From NCBI RefSeq assembly GCF_907163085.1, contig NZ_CAJQTX010000007.1:248001-312000 (forward strand): a stretch of DNA of 64,000 nucleotides, in the 5' to 3' direction. The notes below the pieces were generated by a model. That model saw only the letters and a list, made by a program, of their open reading frames with translations. It was not told where the DNA came from and made no database searches. This document shows, in pieces, positions 35,338 through 44,696 of the stretch. A program made the translations under genes and the position numbers. The DNA is from Candidatus Accumulibacter sp. ACC003 (GTDB taxonomy: Bacteria; Pseudomonadota; Gammaproteobacteria; Burkholderiales; Rhodocyclaceae). Position 1 is the first letter of the stretch. Each line of letters opens with the position of its first letter.

Positions 35338-37263
35338 GTGTGTGGTATCCACGGTATCTATCGTTTTGACGGGGTCAGTGTCGAGCCCCGGATCCTGTCT
35401 GCCATGGGCGATCGCACCAGGCACCGCGGTCCGGACGACGAAGGCAGCCATGTCGATGGCCCCTGCGGGATCGCCATGCGTCGGCTGTCGATCATCGACC
35501 TCGCCGGTGGCCACCAGCCGCTGTCGAACGCCGACCAGAGCCTGTGGTTGGTGTGCAACGGCGAGATCTACAACTTCCGCGAATTGCGTAGCGAACTGCA
35601 GGGCAAGGGCTATCACTTCAAGACCGGCTCCGACAGCGAGGTGATGCTGCACCTCTACGACGCCGAGGGCGATGATTTCGTCAAGCGCTTGAACGGGATG
35701 TTCGACTTTGCCCTGTGGGACGCGCGCCGTCATCGCCTGCTGATCGGTCGCGACCGGCTCGGCGTCAAGCCGCTGTACGTCTTGCAGGACTGGCAGCGGC
35801 TGGCTTTCGCCAGTGAGGCCAAAGCCTTGCTGGCGCTGCCCGGGGTCAGCGCCGAACTCGATCGACAGGTGGTTGCCGACTATCTACACCTGGGCTACGT
35901 GGCGGCGCCGGGGTGCATCTTCAAGGGCATCCGCAAGCTGCCGCCGGCGACCCTGCTGGCGGTCGAAAACGGGCAGGTGCGCGAGTGGCGCTACTGGCGC
36001 TTGCCGGCGCAGATCACGCCCGACGTTTCGGAGCGCGAGTGGACCGAACGCGTGCGTGCGCAGCTCGAGGAGTCGGTACGCATGCAGATGGTCAGCGACG
36101 TGCCGATCGGCGCCTTTCTCTCCGGCGGCGTCGATTCGAGTGCCGTCGTCGGCTTGATGGCGCGGCACTCGCAGCAGCCGATACGCACCTACGCCATCGG
36201 CTTTTCCGGCGGCGAAGCCGAGGCGCTGTACAACGAGCTACCGTACGCGCGCCGCGTCGCCGAGCTGTTTGGCACCGAGCATCGCGAAATTCTCGTCCGC
36301 CCAGACGTCGTCGCGCTGTTGCCGAAGCTGCTCTGGCATATGGACGAGCCCTTGTCGGACACCGCCTTCATTACCACCTATCTGGTTTCGGAATTCGCTC
36401 GCCAGGACGTCAAGGTGATCCTTTCGGGGGTCGGCGGTGACGAGCTTTTCGGTGGTTACCGGCGCTACCTCGGCGGCCACTACGCGCAGCGCTATCGCCG
36501 CTGGCCGGGGTGGTTGCGGAATTCCGCCAGCTTCGTCGCACGGCATTTGCCCGCCGACCGCCATTCCGGCTTGCTCAATCGCCTGCGGCTGGCGAAGGGT
36601 TTCCTGGCCAGCGCCGAAATGAGCGACGACGATCGTTATCGGAGCTACCTGCAGGTGCTCGATCGTCAGGGCGTCGCGGCTTTGCTGCTCGAGCCGCCGG
36701 CGAGCGGATCGGACTCGCTGGAGCGGGCCTTTGCCGCCGCTGGCAACGACGACGAATTGAACCGGATGTTCGCCGTCGACGCCGAAACGCAGCTGCCCGA
36801 CGACCTGCTGTTGCTCACCGACAAGATGAGCATGGCGGTCTCGCTCGAATGCCGGGTGCCGCTGCTCGATCATCAACTGGTTGAACTGGCGGCGGCCATG
36901 CCGGCGTCGATCAAGGTCCGTGACGGTCGCCTCAAGCACCTGCTGAAGGCGTCGCTGAGCGACCTCCTGCCCGACGACATCCTGAACCGCAAGAAGCGCG
37001 GTTTCGGCACGCCGATGGGCGCCTGGCTCAAGCGCGAGCTGGCACCGCTGCTGCAGCGACTGCTGTCTGCCGAGGTCGTGCAGGCGCGCGGCCTGTACCG
37101 GCACGCGGTGGTCGATCGGCTGATGGCCGATCACCAGGCCAACCGGATCGACGGCACCGACATCCTGCTGGCGATGATGAACCTCGAGATCTGGAGCCGC
37201 ATTTTTCTTGATTGCCGCGACCCGGCCGATGTGGCCGAAGAACTGCAGGGCTACGTGCGATGA
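35338..37263 (+). CDS. Asparagine synthetase-like amidotransferase 2 (XrtA locus)
   Basis: The 641-residue protein begins at a GTG that directly precedes a Cys codon (GTG-TGT-GGT), so after Met removal Cys is the catalytic N-terminus. It contains the class II glutaminase domain (CGIHGIYRF, RGPDDEG) and the synthetase domain with SGGVDSS near residue 262, LSGVGGDELFGGYRRY, and KMSMAVSLECRVPLLDHQLVEL. It shares domain layout with the amidotransferase encoded at 32168-34108, yet the sequences differ throughout, so this is an old duplication or separate acquisition. It probably amidates a second position or sugar on the polymer. It overlaps the next glycosyltransferase by ATGA. Confidence 0.93.
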   Translation: MCGIHGIYRFDGVSVEPRILSAMGDRTRHRGPDDEGSHVDGPCGIAMRRLSIIDLAGGHQPLSNADQSLWLVCNGEIYNFRELRSELQGKGYHFKTGSDSEVMLHLYDAEGDDFVKRLNGMFDFALWDARRHRLLIGRDRLGVKPLYVLQDWQRLAFASEAKALLALPGVSAELDRQVVADYLHLGYVAAPGCIFKGIRKLPPATLLAVENGQVREWRYWRLPAQITPDVSEREWTERVRAQLEESVRMQMVSDVPIGAFLSGGVDSSAVVGLMARHSQQPIRTYAIGFSGGEAEALYNELPYARRVAELFGTEHREILVRPDVVALLPKLLWHMDEPLSDTAFITTYLVSEFARQDVKVILSGVGGDELFGGYRRYLGGHYAQRYRRWPGWLRNSASFVARHLPADRHSGLLNRLRLAKGFLASAEMSDDDRYRSYLQVLDRQGVAALLLEPPASGSDSLERAFAAAGNDDELNRMFAVDAETQLPDDLLLLTDKMSMAVSLECRVPLLDHQLVELAAAMPASIKVRDGRLKHLLKASLSDLLPDDILNRKKRGFGTPMGAWLKRELAPLLQRLLSAEVVQARGLYRHAVVDRLMADHQANRIDGTDILLAMMNLEIWSRIFLDCRDPADVAEELQGYVR

Positions 37264-38465
37264 ACATTCTTTACGTCTGCCACCGTTTTCCGTTCCCACC
37301 CAAGCGTGGCGGCAAGATTCGGCCTTTCAACATGATTCGCCATCTCTCGGCCAGCGGCCATCGGGTGACGGTCTGCTCGCTCGCCCGCTCACCGGAAGAG
37401 GCCGCCGAGGGGCAGGGGATTGCCGCGCATTGCGCCAGCTTCGAAGTGGCGCAGGTCAGCGACCGGGTGCAGACCCTGCGCATGATTACGCGTCTGCCGC
37501 TGACGACGCCTTCGTCGATGGGTTACTTCTACTCGCCATCGTTGCGCCAGCGCGTACGTCGCTTGCTGGGCGCCGAGAAATGGGACCTGATTTTCGTGCA
37601 TTGCTCGTCGGTTGCGCAGTACGTGGAGGACGTTCGCGACGTGCCGAAGATTCTTGATTTCGGCGACATGGACTCGCAAAAATGGCTCGAGTACGCCAAC
37701 TACAAGCCTTTTCCGCTGTCGCTCGGCTATCGCCTCGAAGGGACCAAGATGCTCGCCGCCGAGAAACGCCTGGCGCGACTTTTCGACCTATGTACGGCGA
37801 CCACGCGCGCCGAGTGGGAGACCCTCGAAGGCTATCGCACAGGCGTGCCGACCGACTGGTTCCCGAACGGCGTCGACGCCGACTTCTTCTGCCCGGTCGA
37901 CGAGCCCTATGACCCGGAGACGCTCAGCTTCATCGGGCGCATGGACTATTACCCGAATCAGGAATGTATGGCGCGCTTCTGCGAGCAGATCTGGCCCCTG
38001 CTGAAAGAGCGCCGACCGTCGCTCAAGCTGCTGATCGTCGGTGCCGATCCTTCACCCGAGATGCGCAAGCTTGGCGAGCTGCCGGGCGTGACGGTCACCG
38101 GCTCGGTGCCCGATGTGCGGCCGTTCATTCGCCAGTCGGCACTGATGGTGGCGCCGCTGAACATCGCCCGCGGCACGCAGAACAAGATCCTCGAGGCGAT
38201 GGCGATGGGCGTGCCGGTGGTCACCAGCCGCGTCGCCGCCGGTGGTGTCGATGCCGAATCCGTGACGCACTTCCTTGTCGCCGATACACCACAGGAATAT
38301 TCTGAGGCCATCCTGCGGATCCTGGATGATCCAGCGGAACGGCGGCGATTGGCGCTCGCCGGGCGACAGCGGATGCTCAGCAACCACGCCTGGCCACACT
38401 CGATGGCGCGGCTGGATGGGATCATCGATCGCTGCATCACGAACTTTAGGGAAAGCAAAGGATAA
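37260..38465 (+). CDS. Glycosyltransferase family 4/1 (XrtA-locus type)
   Basis: The start is the ATG at 37260, giving 401 residues. The N-terminus is ILYVCHRFPFPPKRGGKIRPFNMIRHLSASGH. The middle contains DFGDMDSQKWLEYA. The C-terminal half has LSFIGRMDYYPNQECMARFCEQIWPLLKERRP, LLIVGADPSPEMRKLG and GTQNKILEAMAMGVPVVTSRVAAGGVDAE. The short HRFPFPPKRGGKIR opening and the PNxxA donor motif are typical of a glycosyltransferase subtype conserved with exosortase A. It is part of the repeat-unit assembly set; substrate unknown. The nucleotide-sugar dehydrogenase follows five bases after its stop. Confidence 0.91.
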   Translation: MNILYVCHRFPFPPKRGGKIRPFNMIRHLSASGHRVTVCSLARSPEEAAEGQGIAAHCASFEVAQVSDRVQTLRMITRLPLTTPSSMGYFYSPSLRQRVRRLLGAEKWDLIFVHCSSVAQYVEDVRDVPKILDFGDMDSQKWLEYANYKPFPLSLGYRLEGTKMLAAEKRLARLFDLCTATTRAEWETLEGYRTGVPTDWFPNGVDADFFCPVDEPYDPETLSFIGRMDYYPNQECMARFCEQIWPLLKERRPSLKLLIVGADPSPEMRKLGELPGVTVTGSVPDVRPFIRQSALMVAPLNIARGTQNKILEAMAMGVPVVTSRVAAGGVDAESVTHFLVADTPQEYSEAILRILDDPAERRRLALAGRQRMLSNHAWPHSMARLDGIIDRCITNFRESKG

Positions 38466-38470
38466 CTCGC

Positions 38471-39787
38471 ATGAAGATCAGCATTTTCGGTTTGGGCTAT
38501 GTTGGGGCGGTGTCGCTGGCGTGTCTGACGCGCGACGGCCACGAGGTGATCGGCGTCGATATCGACGCCACCAAGCTTGATCTGATCATGGCCGGCAAGA
38601 CGCCGGTGGTCGAGGAGGGGATGGTTGATCTGATGGCCGCGGCGGCCAGCAGCGGTCGCGTCTCGGTGACCACCGACGCGCAGCGCGCGGTCCTCGACAG
38701 CGAGATTTCGCTGGTCTGCGTCGGTACGCCGTCGGCGGCCAACGGTAGCCAGGACCAGGGAGCGATCCTGCGCCTGGCCGAAGAAATGGGCCGGGCGATT
38801 GCCGCCAAGAGCGCGCCGCACATCGTCGTCCTGCGCTCGACGCTGGTGCCGGGTACGGTCGAAGACGTGCTGCGGCCGATCATCGAAGAAAAGTCGGGCA
38901 AGAAGGACGGCGAGGGCTTCTTCCTCTGTTTTCAGCCCGAATTTTTGCGTGAAGGTTCGTCGATCCGCGATTACGACAAGCCGCCGTTCACCGTCGTCGG
39001 CGCCAATCATGCCTATCCGGTCGAGCGCTTGCGGCAGTTGTTCGGGGGTCTGCCGTGCCGCTTCATCGAGACCTCGGTGCGTTCGGCCGAGATGATGAAG
39101 TATTGCTGCAACAACTTTCACGCGCTCAAGATCACCTTCGCCAACGAAACCGCGCGGCTGTGCGAGGCGCTCGGCGTCGACGCTTTCGAGGTCATGGATC
39201 TGATCTGTCAGGACCACCAGCTCAATATCTCGCCGGCTTATCTCAAGCCCGGCTTCGCTTTCGGCGGTTCGTGCCTGCCGAAGGACTTGCGGGCGACCAC
39301 CTATCTGGCCAAGATGCACGACGTCGAGATCCCGATGCTGGCTGGCATCATGCAGTCGAACCGCAATCATCTCGACCTGGCGCTGCGCAAGCTGCTGGCG
39401 CTCGGCAAGCGCAAGATCGGTTTCGTCGGCCTGTCGTTCAAGACTGGCACCGACGATCTGCGCGAAAGTCCGCTGGTGACGCTCGCCGAACAGTTGATCG
39501 GCAAGGGAATGCAACTGACGATCTACGATCCCGAGGTCCATCTGGCCAGCCTGCTGGGCGCCAACCGCAGCTTCATCGAGCGCCATCTGCCGCACATCGG
39601 CGAGATGATGCGGGCCGATATCGAGGGCGTCATCGCCGAGTCCGAGGTGCTGGTGATCGGCCTCTCGGGAAGCGAGGTCGCCGAGACGCTGGCCAGGCTG
39701 TGCCGTCCCGAGCAAGTGCTGCTTGACCTCGTCAATCTGCCGAAGGGCGCCGCGATTTCGGCCAGGGTCGAAGGCCTGTGCTGGTAG
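38471..39787 (+). CDS. GDP-mannose 6-dehydrogenase-type nucleotide-sugar dehydrogenase
   Basis: The 438-residue protein has an N-terminal NAD fold (ISIFGLGYVGAVSLACLTRDGHEVIGVDID) and the catalytic FGGSCLPKDLRA motif with Cys268. The family's CFQPEFLREGSSIRDYDKPPFTVVG segment and a C-terminal nucleotide-binding half (FVGLSFKTGTDDLRESPLVTLAEQLIGKG) are also present. Length and the position of the catalytic cysteine are the same as in Pseudomonas AlgD (436 residues, Cys268), so GDP-mannose is the favoured substrate over UDP-glucose. It would supply GDP-mannuronate, an acidic sugar, for the polymer. This fits with the alginate-lyase-like secreted enzyme at the end of the locus. No other GDP-mannose pathway gene is in the window. 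Confidence 0.9.
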   Translation: MKISIFGLGYVGAVSLACLTRDGHEVIGVDIDATKLDLIMAGKTPVVEEGMVDLMAAAASSGRVSVTTDAQRAVLDSEISLVCVGTPSAANGSQDQGAILRLAEEMGRAIAAKSAPHIVVLRSTLVPGTVEDVLRPIIEEKSGKKDGEGFFLCFQPEFLREGSSIRDYDKPPFTVVGANHAYPVERLRQLFGGLPCRFIETSVRSAEMMKYCCNNFHALKITFANETARLCEALGVDAFEVMDLICQDHQLNISPAYLKPGFAFGGSCLPKDLRATTYLAKMHDVEIPMLAGIMQSNRNHLDLALRKLLALGKRKIGFVGLSFKTGTDDLRESPLVTLAEQLIGKGMQLTIYDPEVHLASLLGANRSFIERHLPHIGEMMRADIEGVIAESEVLVIGLSGSEVAETLARLCRPEQVLLDLVNLPKGAAISARVEGLCW

Positions 39788-39798
39788 AGGGCGGCAGC

Positions 39799-40830
39799 GT
39801 GTCCGACACGGTTCGTTTTTGGCGGCGCGGTATCTGGCTCAGCTTGCTGGCGATGCTGCTGGCGATGCTGTCGCTGGCGCCGTATTTCACCAGTTCGACC
39901 GAACTGGTGCGCCTGCGACACGCGCTGCTGCTGAGCGAAACCGGTGATCGCGGCGATGCTGGCTTCGCGTGGACGCCGGCGAACATTCCGGCCGACTTCA
40001 TGCTCGAACGTGCGGCGCCGTACCCGGAGTTTACCGACGTCGTCGATCGCCTCGGGCTGGCGGCGATGCCTACGGACTGGCAGCGGGCGGTCGCCATCAG
40101 CCGCCATCTGCTCGGCTCAAGCCCGGTATTGTCGGGCGGTGCGATCCAGTCGGACCTGCGCGACACCTACCAGCGGATCGTCAAGCAGGGCCAGGGCTAC
40201 TGCGGCGATTTCGTCCGTGCCTTCACCGGCCTGGCCATCGCCGCCGGCATTCCCGTACGTGCCTGGGCTTTTTCCTTTGACGGTTTCGGTGGGCATGGCC
40301 ACATTTGGCCGGAGATCTATAACCGGCAGCTCGGTCGCTGGCAACTGCTGGACGTCTTCAACAACGCCTATCTGGTCGGCGCCGATGGAGTGGCGCTGTC
40401 GGCGATCGAAGTTCGCCGGACGATGCTCGAGAATCCGGCTTCGTTGCGTATGCTGCCCTTATATCCCGGTGCGCGACCCGGCTTCGCGATCGAAGAGAAA
40501 GGCTGGGACTATTACCGCCGGGGCCTTGGCCAATGGTCGATGCTGTGGGGCAACAACGTCTTCTCCTACGACCAGGCGTCGCTGGTGCGTGCCTTCGGGA
40601 GTGTCTCGCGCTCACTCGAACAGTTCGGCGGCATCGTGCAGGGGGTTTACCCTGGCGTCAAAATTCTCGCCGACGAAAGCAATCAGGACCAGGTGGCGGC
40701 GATCCAGCGTCTGCGCTGGCATCTTTTCGTTGTCGCCGGGATCATTCTAGCTGCCTTGCTCGGCCTGCTCGTTGCTCTCGCCGGCTGGTGGCAAGCGCGG
40801 GCGAACTTGTCGCCTGCGCGGAGGCGCTGA
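39799..40830 (+). CDS. Transglutaminase-like membrane protein
   Basis: The start is chosen as GTG 39799, which has an AGAGG site, over GTG 39778; 343 residues. A hydrophobic segment follows the start (about 10-33) and another ends the protein (about 312-333, FVVAGIILAALLGLLVALAGWW), so the core faces the periplasm. The core has a transglutaminase-like catalytic triad: Cys135 in GQGYCGDFVRAFTGLAIAAGIPVRAW, His166/His168 in GHGHIWPEI and an Asp in WQLLDVF. The fold can act as a cysteine protease, amidase or acyl transferase. Its place in the polysaccharide operon suggests modification of polymer or of a bound peptide, but there is no direct evidence. Confidence 0.8.
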   Translation: MSDTVRFWRRGIWLSLLAMLLAMLSLAPYFTSSTELVRLRHALLLSETGDRGDAGFAWTPANIPADFMLERAAPYPEFTDVVDRLGLAAMPTDWQRAVAISRHLLGSSPVLSGGAIQSDLRDTYQRIVKQGQGYCGDFVRAFTGLAIAAGIPVRAWAFSFDGFGGHGHIWPEIYNRQLGRWQLLDVFNNAYLVGADGVALSAIEVRRTMLENPASLRMLPLYPGARPGFAIEEKGWDYYRRGLGQWSMLWGNNVFSYDQASLVRAFGSVSRSLEQFGGIVQGVYPGVKILADESNQDQVAAIQRLRWHLFVVAGIILAALLGLLVALAGWWQARANLSPARRR

Positions 40831-40832
40831 CG

Positions 40833-42005
40833 ATGGCCAGTGAAGTGAGCGAAGGCAGTGGAGGCATTGGCGCCAGGGGAGTCGATGAACTCTCTGCGTA
40901 CCAGGTCGCCGGTCGCCAGGCGTGGCCAGCCGTGTGCATCGTTGGGCCCTTGCCACCGCCATCCGGCGGCATGGCCAATCAATGCGAGCAGCTGCTGCGG
41001 CTGTTGGGCGATGAAGGCCTTGCCGTCGAGCTGGTGCGCACCAACCCGCCCTATCGACCGGCATGGGTTGGGCGCGTGCCGCTGTTGCGTGCGCTTTGTC
41101 GCCTGCTGCCTTACCTTTGCCATCTTTGGCAGGCGGCAGGACGGGCGCAGGTGCTGCACGTTCTCGCCAACTCCGGCTGGGCCTGGCACCTGTTTGCGGC
41201 ACCGGCAATAGTGATCGCCCGCCTGCGTCAGACGCCGGTGATCGTCAATTACCGGGGTGGTAATGCCGACGGTTTTTTTGCGAGCGCCCCGAGGTATGTT
41301 CTTGGTATGCTCGGCGGAGTGTCGATGCGGGTCACGCCGTCGGGTTTTTTGCGCCGGGTTTTCTCGGTGCACGGGCTGAGTGCGGAAGTTATTCCCAATA
41401 TCATCGACCTGTCGCGTTTTGCGCCGGCGCCAGCGCGCTCATTTTTTGACGCGCCGCATCTGGTGGTCACCCGCAATCTGGAGCCGATCTACGACATTCC
41501 GACTGCGATTCGTGCCTTCGCTGCGATTCGTTCTGATTTTCCGGCTGCGCGACTGACCGTTGCCGGCAGTGGTCCCGAGCTGGCGCGACTGCAGGCGCTG
41601 GTCGCCGAGCTAAGCCTGCAGGACGGCGTTTGCTTTTCCGGGCGGATTGAGAACGCGGCGATACCGGCGCTTTACGCAGCAGCCGATTGCCTGCTCAATC
41701 CGACGACGGTCGACAATATGCCGATCTCAATCCTCGAGGCTTTCGCCAGCGGCGTACCGGTGGTCAGTACCTGCGCCGGCGGCATTCCGGACCTCGTCGA
41801 GCACGGAGTCACTGGTCTACTTGTGCCCGTGGGCGACCATCAGGCGATGGCTCGGGAAGTGCTCCGCGTCCTGCAGGATGCGGCGCTGGCCGCTGGCCTA
41901 CGGCAGGCAGGGTTGGCCGAGGCGCAGCGCTACGCCTGGCCACAGGTACGCGAAAAGTGGCTTAAGGCTTATTGCCGCGTTGGCGCAGCGAGGGGAGTAT
42001 CGTGA
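40833..42005 (+). CDS. Glycosyltransferase family 4/1
   Basis: The start is the ATG at 40833, two bases after the transglutaminase-like gene stop; 390 residues. The GT-B pattern is seen in VCIVGPLPPPSGGMANQCEQLLRLLGDEG at the N-terminus and TVAGSGPELARLQALVAELSLQDGVCFSGRI. The donor motif is NPTTVDNMPISILEAFASGVPVVSTCAGGIPDLVEHG. The first ~30 residues are poorly conserved-looking and may include a mis-set start; Met1 is nevertheless the only ATG near the gene junction. It adds another sugar of the repeat. Overlap of GTGA with the CapK-like gene. Confidence 0.88.
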   Translation: MASEVSEGSGGIGARGVDELSAYQVAGRQAWPAVCIVGPLPPPSGGMANQCEQLLRLLGDEGLAVELVRTNPPYRPAWVGRVPLLRALCRLLPYLCHLWQAAGRAQVLHVLANSGWAWHLFAAPAIVIARLRQTPVIVNYRGGNADGFFASAPRYVLGMLGGVSMRVTPSGFLRRVFSVHGLSAEVIPNIIDLSRFAPAPARSFFDAPHLVVTRNLEPIYDIPTAIRAFAAIRSDFPAARLTVAGSGPELARLQALVAELSLQDGVCFSGRIENAAIPALYAAADCLLNPTTVDNMPISILEAFASGVPVVSTCAGGIPDLVEHGVTGLLVPVGDHQAMAREVLRVLQDAALAAGLRQAGLAEAQRYAWPQVREKWLKAYCRVGAARGVS

Positions 42006-43381
42006 GTTTCTATACGGCTATGTGTTCGCAGCTCCTGTTTCCGCTGCACGAACGGCTCAAGGGCCATGACTCGGTTGCTTGGCGTGCGCGCCTGGAGGAA
42101 AGTCAGTGGTGGTCCGCCGCGCAACTCGCCGACTACCGGGTCGAGCGCTTGCGCGACTTCCTGGTCGATATCGGCCAGCACGTTCCCTATTATCGAGATC
42201 TGTTCAGCCGTCTTGGCTTCGTTGCGGAGTCTGTCAATTCCCTGGACGCGCTGCTCGCGCTGCCGCTGCTCGACAAGCCCGATATCCGGGCCAACGTCGA
42301 ACGCCTCAAGGCCGACGGTCATGGTCCGCTGATGCGCTACAACACCGGCGGATCGTCGGGCGAGCCGCTGATTTTCTACATGGGCAAAGCGCGCAAGAGC
42401 CACGACGTGGCAGCCAAGTGGCGCGCCACCCGCTGGTGGGACGTCGACATCGGTGACCGCGAACTGGTGGTCTGGGGCAGCCCGGTCGAGCTCGGCGCGC
42501 AGGACCGTATCCGCCGCCTGCGCGACGGGCTGCTGCGCAGCCATTTGCTGCCCGCCTTCGAAATGTCTTTGGCCAACCTCGACCGTTTCGTGGACACCAT
42601 TCGTGCGACGCGTCCGGCGATACTTTTCGGTTACCCCTCGAGTCTTTCGCTGATTGCGCTGCACGCGCGCCAGAAGAATATCGAGATGAGCCGCTTGGGA
42701 ATCAAGGTCGCTTTCGTCACCTCCGAAAAGCTCTATGACGAACAGCGGGCGGTGATCAGCGAGGTCTTCGGCTGCCCGGTGGCCAACGGCTACGGAGCCC
42801 GCGACGCCGGCTTCATTGCGCACGAGTGCCCGTCGGGCAGTCTGCACATCAGCGCCGAGGACCTGGTCGTCGAAACGCTACGTCCGGACGGCACGCCGAC
42901 CAGCGTTGGTGAAGCCGGCGAGATCGTCGTCACGCACCTGGCGACGGCCGAATTCCCGTTTGTCCGCTACCGCACCGGCGACGTCGGCGTTCTCGCCAGC
43001 AAGAGCTGTGCTTGCGGTCGCGGTTTGCCGGTGCTCGAAGAAATCAGCGGCCGCTCTACCGACTTCGTCGTCGCCCATGACGGTACGGTGATGCACGGCC
43101 TGGCGCTGATCTACACGGTGCGCGATCTGCCAGGGGTGGAGCGCTTCAAGATCGAGCAGCTATCGATCGACCAGACCGTCGTGCAACTGGTAACCGGGCC
43201 AGCCTTCGATCGCCAGGCCGAGGAACGCATCGTCAGGGATTTCAAGGCCAGGCTGGGGCAGGCGGTCGATATTCGCGTTATTCAGGTCGCCGACATCGCC
43301 AACGAGTCCTCGGGCAAGTTCCGCTACGTCGTCAGTCACGTCAAGCCCTATGTGGGGGGTCGGACAGAGACACATGCGTGA
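42002..43381 (+). CDS. CapK / phenylacetate-CoA ligase-like adenylating enzyme
   Basis: The start is GTG 42002, with an AGGGGAG site; 459 residues. The ANL-superfamily P-loop is YNTGGSSGEPLIFY, and later NGYGARDAGFIAHECPSG, VVTHLATAEFPFVRYRTGDVG and a C-terminal lid domain are visible. Cys-rich CACGRGLPVLEEISGR follows the adenylation motif as in PaaK/CapK proteins. Such enzymes adenylate a carboxylic acid. In capsule and exopolysaccharide loci they are thought to activate an acyl group for attachment to the polymer. It sits between a glycosyltransferase and the O-antigen-ligase-like gene with overlapping ends. The acyl substrate is unknown. Confidence 0.88.
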   Translation: MSFYTAMCSQLLFPLHERLKGHDSVAWRARLEESQWWSAAQLADYRVERLRDFLVDIGQHVPYYRDLFSRLGFVAESVNSLDALLALPLLDKPDIRANVERLKADGHGPLMRYNTGGSSGEPLIFYMGKARKSHDVAAKWRATRWWDVDIGDRELVVWGSPVELGAQDRIRRLRDGLLRSHLLPAFEMSLANLDRFVDTIRATRPAILFGYPSSLSLIALHARQKNIEMSRLGIKVAFVTSEKLYDEQRAVISEVFGCPVANGYGARDAGFIAHECPSGSLHISAEDLVVETLRPDGTPTSVGEAGEIVVTHLATAEFPFVRYRTGDVGVLASKSCACGRGLPVLEEISGRSTDFVVAHDGTVMHGLALIYTVRDLPGVERFKIEQLSIDQTVVQLVTGPAFDRQAEERIVRDFKARLGQAVDIRVIQVADIANESSGKFRYVVSHVKPYVGGRTETHA

Positions 43382-44696
43382 TTTGTTGATACTCGGAATC
43401 GTTCTCGGTTCCCTGCCGTTTGCGCTGCGCCATACCTGGATGGCGGTAATCTTGTGGACCTGGGTCAGCATCATGAACCCCCACAAGCTGGCATTCGGTT
43501 TTATACACGATGCCCCAATAGCCGCGGTAGCGGCAGGTGCAGCGCTTCTATCGCTTGTAATCACCCGCGACAAGCTGCGCATGCCATGGAGCCCTCCCGT
43601 TGTTGTTCTGTTGTTGTGGGTGTTTTGGATGTGTTTGACTACGGCTTTTGCAATTGATCCGGCAGGTTCTTCCACCCAGCTTAACAAGGTTCTGAAAATC
43701 CAGCTAATGACCGCCGTTGCCTTGATGGCCTTGCACGAGCGCAAACATATCCAGGTATTCCTCTGGGTCAACGTTTTGTCGATCGCTTACTTTGGCGTCA
43801 AGGGCGGAATATTCACTATCTTGCATGGCGGCGAGTCAAAAGTCTGGGGGCCGCCTGGTGGTTTCATTGAGGAAAACAATTCACTGGCTGTTGCCACCAT
43901 CATCATTATTCCTCTGTTTTACTACTTGCGGACGCTCTCCACTCGTGTTTGGCAACGTTTTGCTTTGCTGGTCATGATGCTGCTCTGTGCATTCTCCGCG
44001 TTGGGGTCGCAATCCAGAGGGGCTCTGGTGGCGGTTTCGGCGATGAGTTTGGTACTGTGGTACCGCTCCCAGCGAAAAGTGGTCGTTGGTATAGGCCTCA
44101 TCGTTGTCGCCGCTTCCTTGCTTGCTTTCATGCCGTCATCGTGGGAGCATCGCATGGGGACGATACAGACCTACGAAGAGGATCAGTCCGCAATGGGACG
44201 CATACATGCATGGCAGACCGCGATTAACATCGCCAATCACCGACCATTTGGCGGCGGCTTTGATATCTATAATTGGACGATTCACGCGATGTATTCGCCG
44301 CCGGAAGCCTTGCTGCCTCGCGCCGCGCACAGTATTTACTTTTCGGTGCTCGGGGAGCACGGGTACGTTGGCCTGTTTCTATACCTGCTGATGTGGTGGC
44401 TAGTATTTCGTTTGGCCGGAAAAATGCGCAAAGAGACCAAGAACATCGCCGAGCTCGCGTGGGTCTATGAACTGGTCGGGATGTGTCAGGTTTCCTTGGT
44501 AGGATTTGCGGTCGGAGGCGCTTTCTTGAGCCTTGCCTATTTTGACTTGCCGTTCAATATCCTGGTGATTGTCGTCGTCACCAGGCGTTGGCTGAATGAG
44601 GGTGGCTGGAAACGCGAAACGGCTGTTGTGCCAGGCTCTGGCGATGGTTTCAGTTCATCTGCGGTAACGGATGCGACAACTCTTAGGGCGCCCTAA
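43374..44696 (+). CDS. O-antigen ligase/polymerase-like protein (XrtA-locus type)
   Basis: The start is the ATG at 43374, eight bases before the previous stop codon; 440 residues. About 11 membrane helices are predicted. The opening MRDLLILGIVLGSLPFALRHTWMAVILWTWVSIMNPHKLAFGF is the signature of the putative O-glycosylation ligase linked to exosortase A. A large periplasmic loop with WHAQTAINIANHRPFGGGFDI-like sequence (real reading MGRIHAWQTAINIANH) and a nearby HSIYFSVLGEHGYVGL carries the Wzy_C-type arginine and histidine. It would polymerise repeat units or transfer glycan to surface proteins. Codon usage is visibly less GC-biased than in the upstream genes. Confidence 0.86.
   Translation: MRDLLILGIVLGSLPFALRHTWMAVILWTWVSIMNPHKLAFGFIHDAPIAAVAAGAALLSLVITRDKLRMPWSPPVVVLLLWVFWMCLTTAFAIDPAGSSTQLNKVLKIQLMTAVALMALHERKHIQVFLWVNVLSIAYFGVKGGIFTILHGGESKVWGPPGGFIEENNSLAVATIIIIPLFYYLRTLSTRVWQRFALLVMMLLCAFSALGSQSRGALVAVSAMSLVLWYRSQRKVVVGIGLIVVAASLLAFMPSSWEHRMGTIQTYEEDQSAMGRIHAWQTAINIANHRPFGGGFDIYNWTIHAMYSPPEALLPRAAHSIYFSVLGEHGYVGLFLYLLMWWLVFRLAGKMRKETKNIAELAWVYELVGMCQVSLVGFAVGGAFLSLAYFDLPFNILVIVVVTRRWLNEGGWKRETAVVPGSGDGFSSSAVTDATTLRAP

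Noticed and set aside
37958-39715. 585-codon minus-strand open frame
   Set aside because: Antisense to the dehydrogenase and glycosyltransferase genes, with codon pattern typical of a shadow frame and no ribosome site.
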